Below, in pieces: positions 9,048 through 17,945 of a stretch of DNA of 64,000 nt (its first letter is position 1; each line of letters opens with the position of its first letter). The translations under genes were made by a program, and so were the position numbers. This DNA comes from Comamonas sp. (lineage in GTDB: Bacteria > Pseudomonadota > Gammaproteobacteria > Burkholderiales > Burkholderiaceae_C), in NCBI RefSeq assembly GCF_009360615.1, contig NZ_SPEY01000023.1, forward strand, positions 186,001 through 250,000. The letters run 5' to 3'. Under the pieces are notes generated by a model, which saw only the letters and a program-made list of their open reading frames with translations, ran no database searches and was not told the origin of the DNA.

Positions 9048-9253
9048 TTGCCCACGGCCACCGACTGCCGGACATCCTCGACTACACCCTGGCGCAGGTG
9101 CGCGGCTTCGCCGCCGCCACCGTGCGTGAGGACGCGGCGCGCGATGCGCGGCTGCTCTCGCTGATCGCCATCGGCGCACGCGGCGATCCGCGTCACCTTG
9201 ACCAGACACTCGATAGGCTCCAAGACCATGCGCATCTCCGTTCGCATCGATAG
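8649..9253 (+). CDS. Tail assembly chaperone GT fusion made by -1 frameshift (predicted)
   Basis: The downstream frame encodes WFDTVQHLIAHGHRLPDILD followed by YTLAQVRGF and ends at 9253. It has no credible start codon of its own after 8951. The heptamer T TTT TTT at 8945-8951 is correctly phased for -1 slippage from the upstream frame and would give a fusion of about 201 aa. Lambda-type tails require both G and GT at a fixed ratio. The position of the slip costs the last ~30 residues of G, so a later, less obvious site is possible. Confidence 0.5.
8945..8951 (+). other. Slippery heptamer for programmed -1 frameshift
   Basis: Seven T in a row, phased as gaT TTT TTT Acc in the chaperone frame, a classical X XXY YYZ slip site. 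Reading shifts to TAC CCG GAC and continues into the downstream half. No stimulatory pseudoknot was worked out. Confidence 0.5.
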
Positions 9254-9872
9254 CAAGGCCGCACAGGCGCAGTTGCGCCGCTGGGGCGGCGACTTCCGCG
9301 AGAAGGTGCAGAAGGCGGTTGCGCACGGCATCGCCAGTGAGGCCGCCGAACTCAAGCAGGACGTACGCAGCCACGTTGCGGGTCAGATGGCGGTGGTCAA
9401 GAAGTCCTTCGTCAAGGGCTTCACCGCCAAGGTGCTGGACAAGGACAAGAACCGGCTGCCCGCGCTCTACGTCGGCTCGCGCATCCTGTGGTCGGGTATT
9501 CACGAGCGGGGCGGCGTCATTGGAGGCCGGATGCTGATCCCGCTACACGGGCGTGTCGGCCGCAAACGGTTCAAGGCGCAGATCGCCGAGCTGATGCGCG
9601 GCGGCAACGCCTATTTCATCAAGAACGCCAAGGGGAACATCGTGTTGATGGCCGAGAACATCAAGGAACACGACCGGCCACTGTCGGGATTCAAGCGCCG
9701 CTACCGCAAAGCCGAGGGGATCAAGCGGCTCAAACGCGGCGCGGATGTGCCCATCGCCGTGCTGGTGCCCAAGGTCGTGCTCCGCAAGCGCCTCGATGTC
9801 GAACGTCTGGTCGCGGGCCGCATCCCGCGTCTGTTGTCTGCTATCGAGAAGCAGATCCGGACGGTGAGTTAA
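9228..9872 (+). CDS. Minor tail protein (DUF6441-like)
   Basis: 214 aa from the ATG at 9228, overlapping the end of the chaperone extension by 26 bases. A basic, mixed alpha/beta protein: MRISVRIDSKAAQAQLRR, a helix AVAHGIASEAAELKQDVR, then LYVGSRILWSGIHERGGVIG and a Lys/Arg-rich C-terminal third (FKRRYRKAEGIKRLKRG). Proteins of this kind lie between tail chaperones and tape measure in many betaproteobacterial prophages. The precise role is unknown; it may be a tail-completion factor. Confidence 0.6.
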   Translation: MRISVRIDSKAAQAQLRRWGGDFREKVQKAVAHGIASEAAELKQDVRSHVAGQMAVVKKSFVKGFTAKVLDKDKNRLPALYVGSRILWSGIHERGGVIGGRMLIPLHGRVGRKRFKAQIAELMRGGNAYFIKNAKGNIVLMAENIKEHDRPLSGFKRRYRKAEGIKRLKRGADVPIAVLVPKVVLRKRLDVERLVAGRIPRLLSAIEKQIRTVS

Positions 9873-9889
9873 AGGGCTGAAAAAACTTT

Positions 9890-12800
9890 ATGGCGAACCG
9901 AATTTCCGTCCTCGTCTCACTCGAAGGGGCCGACGAGGGGCTCAAGCGCGCTATCGCGTCCGCCGAGCGCAGTCTCGGTGAACTCTCAAGCACCGCCAAG
10001 ACCGCCGGTGAGAAGGCGGCCGCCGGGATGGCCGAGGTCAAGGCAGGAATGTCGGCCTTTGGCGATCAGGTGGCGACTGCCAAGACGCAGTTGCTGGCCT
10101 TCCTGTCGATCAACTGGGCCGCAGGCAAGGTGCAGGAGATCGTCCAGATCGCCGATGCCTGGAACATGATGTCTGCTCGCCTGAAGCTGGCGACTGCGGG
10201 ACAGCGTGAATTTACGACCGCGCAGGCGGCACTGTTCGACATCGCCCAGCGTATTGGCGTTCCGATCCAGGAAACCGCCACGCTGTACGGAAAGCTCCAG
10301 CAGGCGGTGCGCATGCTCGGCGGTGAGCAAAAGGACGCGCTCACGATCACCGAAAGCATTTCGCAGGCGTTGCGCCTCTCAGGTGCATCAGCCACTGAAG
10401 CGCAGTCGTCTCTGCTGCAATTCGGGCAGGCCCTGGCGTCGGGCGTGCTGCGCGGCGAGGAATTCAACTCAGTCGTCGAGAACAGCCCCCGTCTGGCGCA
10501 GGCATTGGCCGATGGTTTGAACGTGCCCATTGGGCGGTTGCGCAAGCTGGCTGAGGAAGGCCGGCTGACTGCTGATGTGGTGGTCAACGCGCTGATGAGC
10601 CAGAAGGACAAGCTGGCCAGCGAGTACGCCCAACTGCCACAGACCGTCAGCCAGGCCTTCGAGCGCCTGCGCAATGCCTTCGGGCAGTGGATCAACCGGG
10701 TCGATGAATCGACGGGCCTGACCAAGAAGCTGGCCGAGGCGCTGACCTTCCTCGCCAACGACCTCGACACGGTGATGCAGTGGTTGAAGCGCATCGCTGA
10801 AGTCGGTCTGGCCGTACTGATCTACCGCCTAATCCCGGCGCTGATTACCGCGTGGCAAACCGCTGGTGCGGCGGCCGTCGCAGCAGCCAGCGCGACCTCG
10901 GCAGCATGGGCAACAGCGAATTTGTCGGTGTCGGCGGCCGTGGCCAGCGTGGGCGTTCTCAAGACTGCGTTCGCCGCGTTGGGGGCCTTCCTGGTCGGCT
11001 GGGAGATCGGGACCTGGCTGTCCGAGAAATTCGAGATCGTGCGCAAGGCAGGCATCTTCATGGTCGAGATGCTGATGAAAGGCATCGAGCAGTTGCAGTA
11101 CCGCTGGGAAGTATTCAAGGCGGTATTCACCTCCGACACCATCGAGCAGGCCACCAAGCGCCACGAGCAGCGGCTTGCGGAGATGAACCAGATCTTCACC
11201 CAGATGTACGCTGATGCCGCCAAGGGGGCGGACGCTGCCAAAGGCGCGATGAACACCGCTGCCACCGCCGCCGAGGAGATTGCCAAGCGGCTGGAAGCCG
11301 TTCGCCAGGGAACGCAGGAAGCGGTCGGGCGTGGAATCGAGGCCGTTCACAGCGCGCTGGAGAAGTTGAAGTCCCGCCTCGGCGAAGTCGAGCAGGCGGT
11401 CGGCAAGGCCAACCAGACGGTCAATGACTCCACCGCCAAGATGGCCGAGGCCTACAAGGATCTGACAAGCATTGTTGAGGCCAACCTGCAGCGACAGGTC
11501 GATGCCGTGAAGGCACGCTATCAGCAGGAGCAGTCTGCGTTGGAACTGTCCAAGCAATCGGAAGCCGCGCAGATCACCAAGTCGACTCAGTTGCTGACGG
11601 AGGCGCTGACCCAGCAGACCACGCTGCGTCGGCAGGCTACGACCGACACCCTGAAACTTATCGACGATGAGTCCAGAGCCCGGGTGGAGTCGGCCCGCCG
11701 CCAGGGTCAGACCGAGGAGGAGCGCCGCGCGAACGTCCAGCGGGTCGAGAACGAGATTCTGGCTACCAAGCGCCAGACGATGACGCAGGCGCTGTCCGAG
11801 TACCGGCAGCACATCGACGCCCTCAACGCCGAGGCCAACCGGCATCTGGCCGAGATCAAGCGCATCGAGGAGGAAAAGCGTCAGCTCTCGATGACAACGG
11901 AGGAGCGCATCCGCGACATCCGGCGTCAGGGCATGACCGATTTCGAGGCGACCGAGGATCGAAAGCGCCAGATCGCCGAGTACCAGCAGAAGGCGCGCGA
12001 GGCTCTGGCCAACGGCGAATTTGAGCAAGCCCGGCAACTGGCGCAGAAGGCGATGGATCTGGCCGCGCAGGTGGCGAGCAGCCAAACCAGCGAGGCCAAG
12101 CGCGGCGAAGATGCCCGCAAGCAGTCCGAGCAGGCAGTGTCGCAGGTCACTCAACTGGAGGCCCAGTCGCGCGAGGCCTACCGCAAGCAGGAATACGCGC
12201 AGGCCGAGGCCCTGATGCGTCAGGCGGACGCGTTGCGCGCAGAACTGGCCCAGAAGACCAAGGACGCCGACGCGCAGATCGCCCAGGGCAAGGACGGTGT
12301 CAATCAGGCCATCCAACGCATCCGCGAATCAGAGGAGATTCTGAACAAGACGCTGGACGCCGAAGCCAAGGCCCACCAGACGGCGGCGCAGTCGGCATTG
12401 ACCGCCCGCGACCAGATCCGCCAGACGCTGGAGCAGACACAAACCCAGATCGACCAGATCACCGCCAAACTCAAAGACGGTCTGAAGGTCACGCTGGACG
12501 CCGACACCACGCGCTTCGACCAGGCCATCGCCGATCTGGACAAGGCGCTGGCCGAAAAGGAATACCTGCTCCAGATCCAGGCCGATCTGCAGGAAGCGGA
12601 GAAGAAGCTCAAGGAATACGAAGCGCTGCTCAAGGAAGGCAAGACGCTGCCGGTGGATGCCGACGTGTCCAAGGCCAAGGAGGCGCTGGACAAGCTCAAG
12701 ACCTACGCTGACCAGAATTCGCAGTTCGAGCTGAAGGTGGCGACCGAAAAGGCGCAGGCGGCCATCACCAATGTTGAGGGGATGATCAAGGCGCTGGATC

Positions 12801-13870
12801 GCATCCAGACCGAGTCACAGCATCAGGTGGCCAGCAACGTCGGTGCGGTACGCGTGGAGATCGACAGCCTCAATGGGCGCAACACCTCCAGCACCCACAC
12901 CATCTATGTGACCAAGGTGGAAACCAATGCCACGGGCGGTCTGGTCGGTGGCGCGGGTGGTGGTGTCCGTCGCTTTGCCGACGGTGGCGCGGTGGCTCCG
13001 GCCTTTCCCCGGATGAGCGGTGGCTCGGTGCCTGGCTCCGGCCACCACGACACCGTGCCGCGCACACTGGACGCCGGTGCCTTCGTGATCCGCAAGGCAG
13101 CCGTGCAGAAGTACGGCAGCGGCGCGCTCTCGCGTCTGGCCAGTGGTGTCGCGGGCTTTGCCACCGGTGGCTTTGTGGGCGGTGGAACGCCCAAGAAAAA
13201 CCGCGAAGTCGTCCAGGCGCAAAAGATGATGGAACTGGGCATGCAGAGCATCAACACCGGCAGTTGGGGCGGTCCGATTGCCAATCAGGCCACGCGCAAT
13301 CACTGGTCGAAGCTGTGGAACCTGGACAAGCCTGTGCTCGAACGCATGGAGGCACTCAAGACCTTGACGAGCCGGGAGAAGGGGGCGCTGACGACCATTG
13401 CCGAGCGCTGGCAATGGGCCATGAACAACAGCAAGCAAGACCTGGAGCGCGAGCTGATCGAGTACATGGAGCAGCACCAGGGCGAGTTCTACCGGCGCGG
13501 CGGTTTGGCGAAGTCCGACACCGTCCCGGCGATGCTCACCCCCGGTGAGTTCGTCGTGAATCGGCAGGCCGTGTCTCGCTACGGCGCAGGCTTCTTCGAG
13601 GCCATCAACAACCTGAACGCTCCGGCGCAGGTACTGGCGGGACGCGCGCTGGCGGGCATTCAGGGCTTTGCCTCGGGCGGTCTGGTGCAGCCCGCAAGCC
13701 GCAGCCTGCCGCGTCCCTCGCTGCCCGACAGCGCGCCCGCACTCACATCGATACGCACCGTGCGCGTGGAGCTGTCCTCGGGACAGCAGAAGGTCAACGC
13801 CACGGTCGATGCGCGCGACGAAGCGCGACTGCTGCAACTGCTAGACGCCGCCCGCGCCCGCACTGTCTGA
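9890..13870 (+). CDS. Tail tape measure protein
   Basis: 1,326 aa. Residues about 60-270 form the conserved tape-measure N-terminal domain (QLLAFLSINWAAGKVQEIVQ, then LRGEEFNSVVENSPRLAQAL). Residues about 300-360 are hydrophobic and could form the membrane-active segment. Residues about 450-1010 are long heptad coiled coil rich in Glu, Ala, Gln and Arg, whose length sets tail length. Two related copies of the C-terminal motif DTVPxxLxxGxFVxxxxAVxxYG occur (DTVPRTLDAGAFVIRKAAV and DTVPAMLTPGEFVVNRQAV), each followed by a Gly-rich GFATGGFV / GFASGGLV end. Confidence 0.95.
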   Translation: MANRISVLVSLEGADEGLKRAIASAERSLGELSSTAKTAGEKAAAGMAEVKAGMSAFGDQVATAKTQLLAFLSINWAAGKVQEIVQIADAWNMMSARLKLATAGQREFTTAQAALFDIAQRIGVPIQETATLYGKLQQAVRMLGGEQKDALTITESISQALRLSGASATEAQSSLLQFGQALASGVLRGEEFNSVVENSPRLAQALADGLNVPIGRLRKLAEEGRLTADVVVNALMSQKDKLASEYAQLPQTVSQAFERLRNAFGQWINRVDESTGLTKKLAEALTFLANDLDTVMQWLKRIAEVGLAVLIYRLIPALITAWQTAGAAAVAAASATSAAWATANLSVSAAVASVGVLKTAFAALGAFLVGWEIGTWLSEKFEIVRKAGIFMVEMLMKGIEQLQYRWEVFKAVFTSDTIEQATKRHEQRLAEMNQIFTQMYADAAKGADAAKGAMNTAATAAEEIAKRLEAVRQGTQEAVGRGIEAVHSALEKLKSRLGEVEQAVGKANQTVNDSTAKMAEAYKDLTSIVEANLQRQVDAVKARYQQEQSALELSKQSEAAQITKSTQLLTEALTQQTTLRRQATTDTLKLIDDESRARVESARRQGQTEEERRANVQRVENEILATKRQTMTQALSEYRQHIDALNAEANRHLAEIKRIEEEKRQLSMTTEERIRDIRRQGMTDFEATEDRKRQIAEYQQKAREALANGEFEQARQLAQKAMDLAAQVASSQTSEAKRGEDARKQSEQAVSQVTQLEAQSREAYRKQEYAQAEALMRQADALRAELAQKTKDADAQIAQGKDGVNQAIQRIRESEEILNKTLDAEAKAHQTAAQSALTARDQIRQTLEQTQTQIDQITAKLKDGLKVTLDADTTRFDQAIADLDKALAEKEYLLQIQADLQEAEKKLKEYEALLKEGKTLPVDADVSKAKEALDKLKTYADQNSQFELKVATEKAQAAITNVEGMIKALDRIQTESQHQVASNVGAVRVEIDSLNGRNTSSTHTIYVTKVETNATGGLVGGAGGGVRRFADGGAVAPAFPRMSGGSVPGSGHHDTVPRTLDAGAFVIRKAAVQKYGSGALSRLASGVAGFATGGFVGGGTPKKNREVVQAQKMMELGMQSINTGSWGGPIANQATRNHWSKLWNLDKPVLERMEALKTLTSREKGALTTIAERWQWAMNNSKQDLERELIEYMEQHQGEFYRRGGLAKSDTVPAMLTPGEFVVNRQAVSRYGAGFFEAINNLNAPAQVLAGRALAGIQGFASGGLVQPASRSLPRPSLPDSAPALTSIRTVRVELSSGQQKVNATVDARDEARLLQLLDAARARTV

Positions 13871-13879
13871 GATTCCCTG

Positions 13880-14290
13880 ATGCAACTGAAGAACCTCGCC
13901 ACCGGGGTGGCTTTGCCATTGCCGGACGACTTGCTGTGGGCGGACGAACACGCGTGGTCGCCTGCGGTGGCCAGCACTTCCTACCTGATTACCGGAGCCT
14001 TGCTGATTCAGTCAGCGACGCGGCAGGCAGGTCGGCCGATCACCCTGGTGGGAGCACCCGATATGGCCTGGGTGACGCGTGCCGCCGTCGAGCAGTTACG
14101 CGCATGGGCGGCGATTCCGGTGGGCGGCAGCACAGGCCGCTTCGAACTGACTTTCACCGATGGCCGGGTCTTCACGGTCGCTTTCCGTCACCAGGAGGTC
14201 GCCATCGAGGCCGAACCCGTGCTGGGCATCCCGGCGCGATCCGGCAACGACTTCTACCGCCTGACCCTTCGATTTTTGGAGATTGCCTGA
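13880..14290 (+). CDS. Distal tail-associated protein, unidentified
   Basis: 136 aa. A short protein with two alternating beta/helix halves (AWSPAVASTSYLITGALLIQ; GRPITLVGAPDMAWVTRAAV) ending in DFYRLTLRFLEIA. It follows the tape measure and its stop overlaps the start of the next large tail gene, the position where lambdoid phages have tail-tip proteins gpM or gpL. I do not recognise the family with certainty. Confidence 0.6.
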   Translation: MQLKNLATGVALPLPDDLLWADEHAWSPAVASTSYLITGALLIQSATRQAGRPITLVGAPDMAWVTRAAVEQLRAWAAIPVGGSTGRFELTFTDGRVFTVAFRHQEVAIEAEPVLGIPARSGNDFYRLTLRFLEIA

Positions 14291-17200
14291 TGCCAATTCA
14301 ATCTGGCGACGTGAAGCTGCTCAAGTCCGCCGTGATGGCGGATGTGCCCGAGGGCGGCGGTGCGCCCACAGGCCTTGTGATTGCCGATGGCGTATCGAAC
14401 GCCATCTTCCCCGACATCTCCGAACTGGATCGCGCCGGAGGCCGTGTCAACCTGCGCAAGAGCTTCGTGCAAGTGGCCACGGATGACACCGACACCTACT
14501 TCGGGGCCAACGTCATCGTGGCCGAGCCGCCGCAGGACGAGCGCGTCAGCGTCACGCTGTTTTCCACCCGCAAGACCTTCGACACCCGTGAGCAGGCGCA
14601 GACCCGCATCGAGGCGTACCTCAACAAGGGACCTGAGTGGGCGGGCTACCTGTTCGAGAACCACATTGCGGGCCAACGCGTGGTGCAGCTTTTCCAGCGC
14701 TCGAGCGACGCCGTGCCCAACGTCGGCCAGACCCTCGTCCTGATCGAGAACGAAGGCTTGCCGACGCAGAAGGAGCAGTACATCCGCGCCACCGCCGTGT
14801 CGGTGGTCGAGCGCAGCTTCACTTACAACACCGACCAGGACTACAAGGCGGCGGTCGTCACCGTCGCCATCAGCGACGCGCTGCGCTTTGACTTCACGGG
14901 CTCGCCCGCCAGCCGAACGTTCACGCGGGCAACCAATAGCACGAAGACGCGCGACACGGTGGTGGCCGACGCGGGCACCTACGTCGGCGTCGTGCCTTTG
15001 ATGCAGGCTGCCAATGTGGGCGACTTCACCATCAAGGGAGCGTCTATCTACACGCAGCTCGTACCCAGCGCCCAGACCGAGACCCCGATCTCCTCCGTGC
15101 CACCCTACGCTGCAGCAGGTTTGCCGGTGCCGGGCGCGGTGCCCGTGAGCTACACGGCCAGCCACGCCTGGAACACCAGCATCAAATTCAACCTGCCGGG
15201 TGGCTGCCTACCGGGGTCGCTGTCCATCGTCACCGATGGCATCACGATCTTCGACGATGCGGGCCTGCTCAAGACCGCCAGCGGGACGCTGGGCACCATC
15301 GATTACGCCAACGGCATTCTGAGCCTGAACTCCGGCTCGATGTCCAACAGCAAGGCCATCACCTACACACCTGCTGCACAACTGCAGCGCGCGCCGCAAA
15401 GCGCGGAGATCGCGGTCACGCCGGAATCGCGCAGCCAGTCCTACGTCGGCTCCGTGAACCCGGTGCCGCAACCCGCCACGCTTGCCATCAGCTACATGGC
15501 GCAGGGCCGTTGGTACGTGCTTTCGGATGGCGGCAATGGCTCCCTCAAAGGGCTGGATGCCAGCTACGGCGCGGGTACTTTCAACAAGAACACCGGGGCA
15601 TTCGTCGTGACCTTGGGGGCACTGCCCGACGTGGGCTCATCGCTGATCCTGACGTGGAACGTGCCGACCCAGGAAACGCAGCAGCCAACCGCCGCCCTGA
15701 AGGCATCGCAGGCCCTGCAGCTTGCCCCGCCCGAAGGCAAAAGCGTTCAGCCGGGGACGCTCACCATCACCTGGCCACACGAGAGCGGCACGGGCACGCG
15801 CACGGCGTCCGCCACCATGTCTGGCGAGCTCAGTGGTGCTGCCACCGGTAGTCTGAACGTCGCGCAGAACCTCTTGAGCTTCGCGCCGAATGTCCTGCCG
15901 CCAGTCGGCGCACTGCTGACCGTGGACTACGTTGCGGGCCCCAAGCAGGAAGACAGCTTCGCGCACCCCTCGCGCGATGGCCAGGGCAAGGTGCCGGTGA
16001 CTGCAACCCTGGGCTCCATCGAGCCGGGTTCATTGGAGATCGAGTGGAACACCCTGACGGACACCGCCGTACTCGGGGTCTACACGCTGCAGCAGATTCA
16101 GGCGATGGGGCTAGGCCTGTGGAACGGGGTCGATCCCACGCAATACGCCCGCGACGATGGTGCGGGCAATGTGCTGCGCGCAGGCCAAGTCATCGGTAGC
16201 GTCAACTACGCCACCGGGGCGGTGCAGTTCCAGCCCGACGTCACGGTCAAGATTCCAAGTCCTGTCTACGGGGCGCAGCGCCTTGGTTGGGCCTCGGGCG
16301 TGGGCCAGATGTTCCGCCTCAACTACGGCGGCATCAGCTACGTGGATGCGCCGTCGCTCTACCCGAACGACGAGTCCGGCTACGTCAAGCTGCGCTACAA
16401 CAGCGCGGGCTCGACCAGCAACCACAGCGAGACGTTCACGTTCAGCCCATCGTTCCGGCTGGTGCCCAGTGTCAACGCGCAGGTGGTGACGGGCACGGTG
16501 TTGCTGGCCATCGCGGGTAGCCAGCCCTGGGGCGACAACGGTCAGGGCACGCTGCGCGAATTCACGCCCAGCGGCTGGGTCACGCGCGGCAGCATCAACT
16601 ACCTCTCTGGTGCGGTGACGCTCACCTCGTGGTCGGCGGGCGCGACCAACAGCATCACGCGCGCCAGTTGCGTGACCACTGTGGGCGAGAACATCTCCAG
16701 CGAGTACGTGTTCCGCACCGGTGCCGCGCCACTGCGCCCAGGATCGCTCTCCATCCAGTTCGCCCGCGCGGTGGGTGGGACACAGACCGTGACGGCAGGC
16801 ATCGACGGCACGATCACCGCGTCTGGCGTCATCGGCAGCGTCGATTACGACACCGGCCTCGTGCGGGTGCGATTTGGCACCGTGGTCACGGCGGCGGGCA
16901 ACGAGAGCGAGCCGTGGTTCGACGCCGAGAACGTGCGGCCAGACGGCAAGCTCTTCCGGCCAGAGCCGGTCGCGGCCTCCAGCCTGCGTTACAGCGCCGT
17001 GGCCTACAGCTATCTGCCCCTGGATGCGGCGTTGCTGGGCATCGACCCGGTGCGCCTGCCCAGCGACGGGCGTGTGCCGATCTTCCGTCCAGGAGGCTTC
17101 GCCGTCGTCGGCCATACCGGTCGCATAACTGCCTCGGTCAGCAACGGCCAGACCATCGATTGCGCGCGGGTGCGTCTGTCGCGCGTGCGTGTGGTCGGCC

Positions 17201-17898
17201 ACAACGGCGTGGTGATCCACACAGGCTACGTTACCGATCTGGAGGCAGGCACCGTCACGTTCACCGACGTGACTGGCTACAGCCAGCCAGTGACCATCGA
17301 GCACCGCATCGAGGACATGGCCGTGGTGCGCGACGTGCAGATCAACGGCGAGATCAGCTTCACGCGCCCGCTGACGCACGCCTATCCGCTGGCCAGTCCC
17401 GGTGATCCGGTCTCTGGCAGTTTTGTCTCCAGTGCGCTGGTGGCCGGTGACCTGTTCGCCCGCGTGAACCTCGTGTTCGACCAGAGCACCTGGAACGGCA
17501 GCTGGTCGGATGAACTGATCGGCAGCGCCGCCACCGCCACCTTCAACCACACCCAGTACCCGATCACTGTCACCAATCGCGGGGCGCTCACCGAGCGCTG
17601 GGTGGTTCGGATGACCAACAGCACCTCGTTCGAGGTCATCGGCGAGAACGTAGGTGTGATCGCCACCGGAAATACCAGCGCCGACTGCGCCCCCAACAAC
17701 CCGGCGACCGGCGTGCCGTACTTCCGTCTGCCCGCGCTCGGCTGGGGCAACGGCTGGGCCACCGGCAACGTGCTGCGCTTCAACACCATCGGAAGCCAGT
17801 TCCCGGTCTGGGTGGTGCGCACCGTCCAGCAGGGACCGGAGTCCGTGCCCGACGACCACTTCACGTTGCTGATTCGCGGGGATGTCGACACGCCTTGA
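14290..17898 (+). CDS. Large tail-tip protein with repeated beta modules
   Basis: 1,202 aa from the ATG at 14290; the open frame extends to 13936 but that part shadows the preceding gene. The first ~200 residues look like a conserved baseplate-type domain (PDISELDRAGGRVNLRKSFV, TYFGANVIVAEPPQDERVSV). The rest is beta-rich and carries several copies of a short motif G-[ST]-[IV]-[DN]-Y-x-[ST/N]-G: GTIDYANGILSL near 15297, GSVNYATGAVQF near 16198, GSINYLSGAVTL near 16588, GSVDYDTGLVRV near 16834. This fits a tandem Ig/FN3-like tail protein that could reach the cell surface. Only four Ala/Val-type TM-like stretches are seen and none is convincing. Function is inferred. Confidence 0.65.
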   Translation: MPIQSGDVKLLKSAVMADVPEGGGAPTGLVIADGVSNAIFPDISELDRAGGRVNLRKSFVQVATDDTDTYFGANVIVAEPPQDERVSVTLFSTRKTFDTREQAQTRIEAYLNKGPEWAGYLFENHIAGQRVVQLFQRSSDAVPNVGQTLVLIENEGLPTQKEQYIRATAVSVVERSFTYNTDQDYKAAVVTVAISDALRFDFTGSPASRTFTRATNSTKTRDTVVADAGTYVGVVPLMQAANVGDFTIKGASIYTQLVPSAQTETPISSVPPYAAAGLPVPGAVPVSYTASHAWNTSIKFNLPGGCLPGSLSIVTDGITIFDDAGLLKTASGTLGTIDYANGILSLNSGSMSNSKAITYTPAAQLQRAPQSAEIAVTPESRSQSYVGSVNPVPQPATLAISYMAQGRWYVLSDGGNGSLKGLDASYGAGTFNKNTGAFVVTLGALPDVGSSLILTWNVPTQETQQPTAALKASQALQLAPPEGKSVQPGTLTITWPHESGTGTRTASATMSGELSGAATGSLNVAQNLLSFAPNVLPPVGALLTVDYVAGPKQEDSFAHPSRDGQGKVPVTATLGSIEPGSLEIEWNTLTDTAVLGVYTLQQIQAMGLGLWNGVDPTQYARDDGAGNVLRAGQVIGSVNYATGAVQFQPDVTVKIPSPVYGAQRLGWASGVGQMFRLNYGGISYVDAPSLYPNDESGYVKLRYNSAGSTSNHSETFTFSPSFRLVPSVNAQVVTGTVLLAIAGSQPWGDNGQGTLREFTPSGWVTRGSINYLSGAVTLTSWSAGATNSITRASCVTTVGENISSEYVFRTGAAPLRPGSLSIQFARAVGGTQTVTAGIDGTITASGVIGSVDYDTGLVRVRFGTVVTAAGNESEPWFDAENVRPDGKLFRPEPVAASSLRYSAVAYSYLPLDAALLGIDPVRLPSDGRVPIFRPGGFAVVGHTGRITASVSNGQTIDCARVRLSRVRVVGHNGVVIHTGYVTDLEAGTVTFTDVTGYSQPVTIEHRIEDMAVVRDVQINGEISFTRPLTHAYPLASPGDPVSGSFVSSALVAGDLFARVNLVFDQSTWNGSWSDELIGSAATATFNHTQYPITVTNRGALTERWVVRMTNSTSFEVIGENVGVIATGNTSADCAPNNPATGVPYFRLPALGWGNGWATGNVLRFNTIGSQFPVWVVRTVQQGPESVPDDHFTLLIRGDVDTP

Positions 17899-17945
17899 TG
17901 GTGTGGGTGCCCCCTGATCTTTGAACCCTTCTCGCAGGAATTCCT

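Noticed and set aside
10829-12316. Long minus-strand frame (495 codons) opposite the tape measure gene
   Set aside because: Leu/Gly-rich shadow of the coiled-coil region; composition follows the complementary codons only.
16111-17859. 582-codon minus-strand frame opposite the large tail protein
   Set aside because: No start signal, His/Arg/Ala-rich composition typical of antisense shadows.
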